16,552 nt of DNA from CAYMST01 sp964393115 (lineage in GTDB: Bacteria > Bacteroidota > Bacteroidia > Cytophagales > Cyclobacteriaceae): assembly GCA_964393115.1 (NCBI GenBank), contig CAYMST010000094.1, positions 1 to 16,552 on the forward strand, written 5' to 3'. Below are positions 15,759 through 16,552 of the stretch, piece by piece (within the stretch, counting starts at the first letter, position 1; every line of letters begins with the position of its first letter). The translations under genes and the position numbers were made by a program. The notes under the pieces are model-generated. The model saw nothing but the letters and a program-made list of their open reading frames with translations, made no database searches and was not told where the DNA came from.

Positions 15759-16475
15759 TTAAATTAATGATAATCCACCATCCACGTTTGTTATTCCACC
15801 CGTCATGTAGGGATTAGTTAGAATTGAGAAGTAGGCATATGCCAACTCTTCTGGCGTTCCAAGGTGCTTCACGGGTAAGGTTTTACTAGCCCATTCTGTG
15901 TAGCTCTCTCTTTCATCTTTAGTCCAAACACCTGTTCCTACAACTCCCGGTGCAACAATACTCACTCTGGTTGGTGCAATTTCAAGTGCAAGTGCTTTTG
16001 CAAAAGTTGCAACGGCAGCACTTGCTGCGTTCATAATTGAAGCATTTTTTGATGGTTTAAAGATGGCTATACTTGATGTCAAGACTATTGCACCCTCATC
16101 AGCTATCTGATTCGCTGCGGCTCTACAGCAATTAAAAGTTCCCCAAAACTTTTCCATTCCTCGTTTCGCAGTTTCTGTCGGCATAGATTTAACTGGGGAA
16201 AACAACTTGGTTTCATCAGCTACTGCCGTTATGGTCATGAAGTCAAATTTTCCGATTTCACTAAATGTCTTATTTACAGAATCTTCGTCCAACATATTCA
16301 TGGGATGAACAGAGGTCTTATCTCCCAATTCATTCTGTAAGTCCAGTAGTTTGCGTTCTGTTCTACTTAAAAGACAAACATGCGCTCCTTTGCCTACAAA
16401 TATTTTGGCAAGTGCTTTTCCTATTCCTGAAGAAGCTCCCACAATAACTACTTTTTTATTTTTGACTTCAATCAT
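15759..16475 (-). CDS. Atypical short-chain dehydrogenase (SDR) paralogue A, catalytic Tyr/Lys missing
   Basis: A 238-residue SDR with a good NAD(P)-binding loop, GASSGIG (13-19), and LSRTERK (36-42) after strand 2, which suggests NADP(H). Strand 5, IVLTSSIA (130-137), includes S134/S135, the catalytic-Ser position. Thirteen residues after S135 the catalytic Tyr is replaced by M148, and four further on the Lys is replaced by S152 (IMNAASAA). The NNAG motif is also altered (ITAVAD). The C-terminal half is classical: LEIAPTRVSIVAPGVVGT, LGTPEELAYAYFSIL and TNVDGG. It should bind a dinucleotide but probably does not catalyse standard alcohol oxidation. It may work as a binding, regulatory or partner subunit for SDR B, which is encoded six bases downstream. 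The gene starts 18 bases inside the cassette boundary; the leader has no clear promoter, as is usual for cassette genes. Confidence 0.87.
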   Translation of the reverse strand: MIEVKNKKVVIVGASSGIGKALAKIFVGKGAHVCLLSRTERKLLDLQNELGDKTSVHPMNMLDEDSVNKTFSEIGKFDFMTITAVADETKLFSPVKSMPTETAKRGMEKFWGTFNCCRAAANQIADEGAIVLTSSIAIFKPSKNASIMNAASAAVATFAKALALEIAPTRVSIVAPGVVGTGVWTKDERESYTEWASKTLPVKHLGTPEELAYAYFSILTNPYMTGGITNVDGGLSLI

Positions 16476-16492
16476 GTGTTGTATTTTTTAAT

Positions 16493-16536
16493 GAGAGATA
16501 ACGACCCGATATGCTGTGGGGCGTTTGTTATGTAGT
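16493..16536 (-). repeat. Cassette-junction element R3 (short attC-like palindrome)
   Basis: ATAAC (16498-16502) pairs with GTTAT (16527-16531) on the plus strand, and inside it GACCC faces GGGGC with one mismatch (CCC 505-507 offset / GGG 518-520 offset from 16000). On the minus strand it reads CATAAC, a short stem-loop, then GTTATCTCTC, which opens the SDR cassette. It would be the end of a further cassette lying beyond the right edge of the window. At about 40 bases it is shorter than usual attC sites. Confidence 0.5.
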
Positions 16537-16552
16537 TTGTTTCTGTACGAAT

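Larger units (their letters stand above)
15013..16501 (-). mobile_element. Putative gene cassette carrying the tandem SDR pair
   Basis: The unit opens (minus strand) at GTTATCTCTC (16493-16502), 18 bases before the first ATG. It ends with GAGAGATAAC (15066-15075), five bases after the stop codon of the second gene, followed by the R1 hairpin. The two 10-base sequences are exact reverse complements. In integrated integron cassettes the leading bases come from the cassette's own attC site and are complementary to that site's left end, which is what is seen here. Two genes in one cassette is less usual than one. No integrase is visible. Confidence 0.65.

Noticed and set aside
1..16552. CRISPR array, tRNA, rRNA or insertion-sequence transposase
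   Set aside because: No regularly spaced direct repeats, no tRNA/rRNA-like conserved sequence and no transposase motif were seen on either strand.

Overview
The window looks like a chromosomal segment of a Bacteroidota bacterium, probably a gliding or marine Cytophagales/Flavobacteriia-type organism. The DNA is AT-rich and Shine-Dalgarno sequences are mostly weak. Several upstream regions carry the Bacteroidota -7 box TAnnTTTG. The largest protein ends in a type IX secretion (T9SS) sorting domain, and one lipoprotein has the acidic residues after its lipid cysteine that this phylum uses for surface export. These traits were read from the sequence; no database was searched.

Layout. Positions 1-985 are gene-poor and lead into one very large plus-strand gene (986-5704). 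It encodes a secreted, multidomain, GH74/BNR-type beta-propeller protein with Ig-like, ricin-like and Fn3 modules, and it is closed by a strong terminator (5738-5771). Every other gene is on the minus strand. From 5866 to 10877 there are cell-envelope genes: an outer-membrane beta-barrel protein, a membrane-anchored SGNH hydrolase, a MORN-type secreted protein, a small DUF2007/zinc-ribbon membrane protein and a Receptor-L-domain lipoprotein. They are separated by gaps with their own promoter-like boxes, so they look like single-gene units. From 11271 to 12877 there is a small four-helix membrane protein, a decayed-looking short ORF between two imperfect palindromes, and an AraC-family regulator. 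After a 476-bp gap come a CPBP membrane protease, a DUF4238 protein and a tandem pair of short-chain dehydrogenase (SDR) paralogues.

The most interesting part is the right end (14033-16536). The DUF4238 gene and the SDR pair each sit in a compact unit that behaves like an integron gene cassette. Each unit starts (minus strand) with GTT plus seven bases. It ends, a few bases after the last stop codon, with a sequence complementary to that start (10/10 for the SDR unit, 9/10 for the DUF4238 unit), followed by an imperfect hairpin. This is the arrangement left when a circular cassette inserts at its own palindromic recombination site. The GTT flanks do not fit the classical attC consensus GTTRRRY, and no integrase lies in the window. 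It may be a CALIN-like cluster or a divergent Bacteroidota cassette system. Both SDR proteins also lack the catalytic Tyr and Lys of their family.
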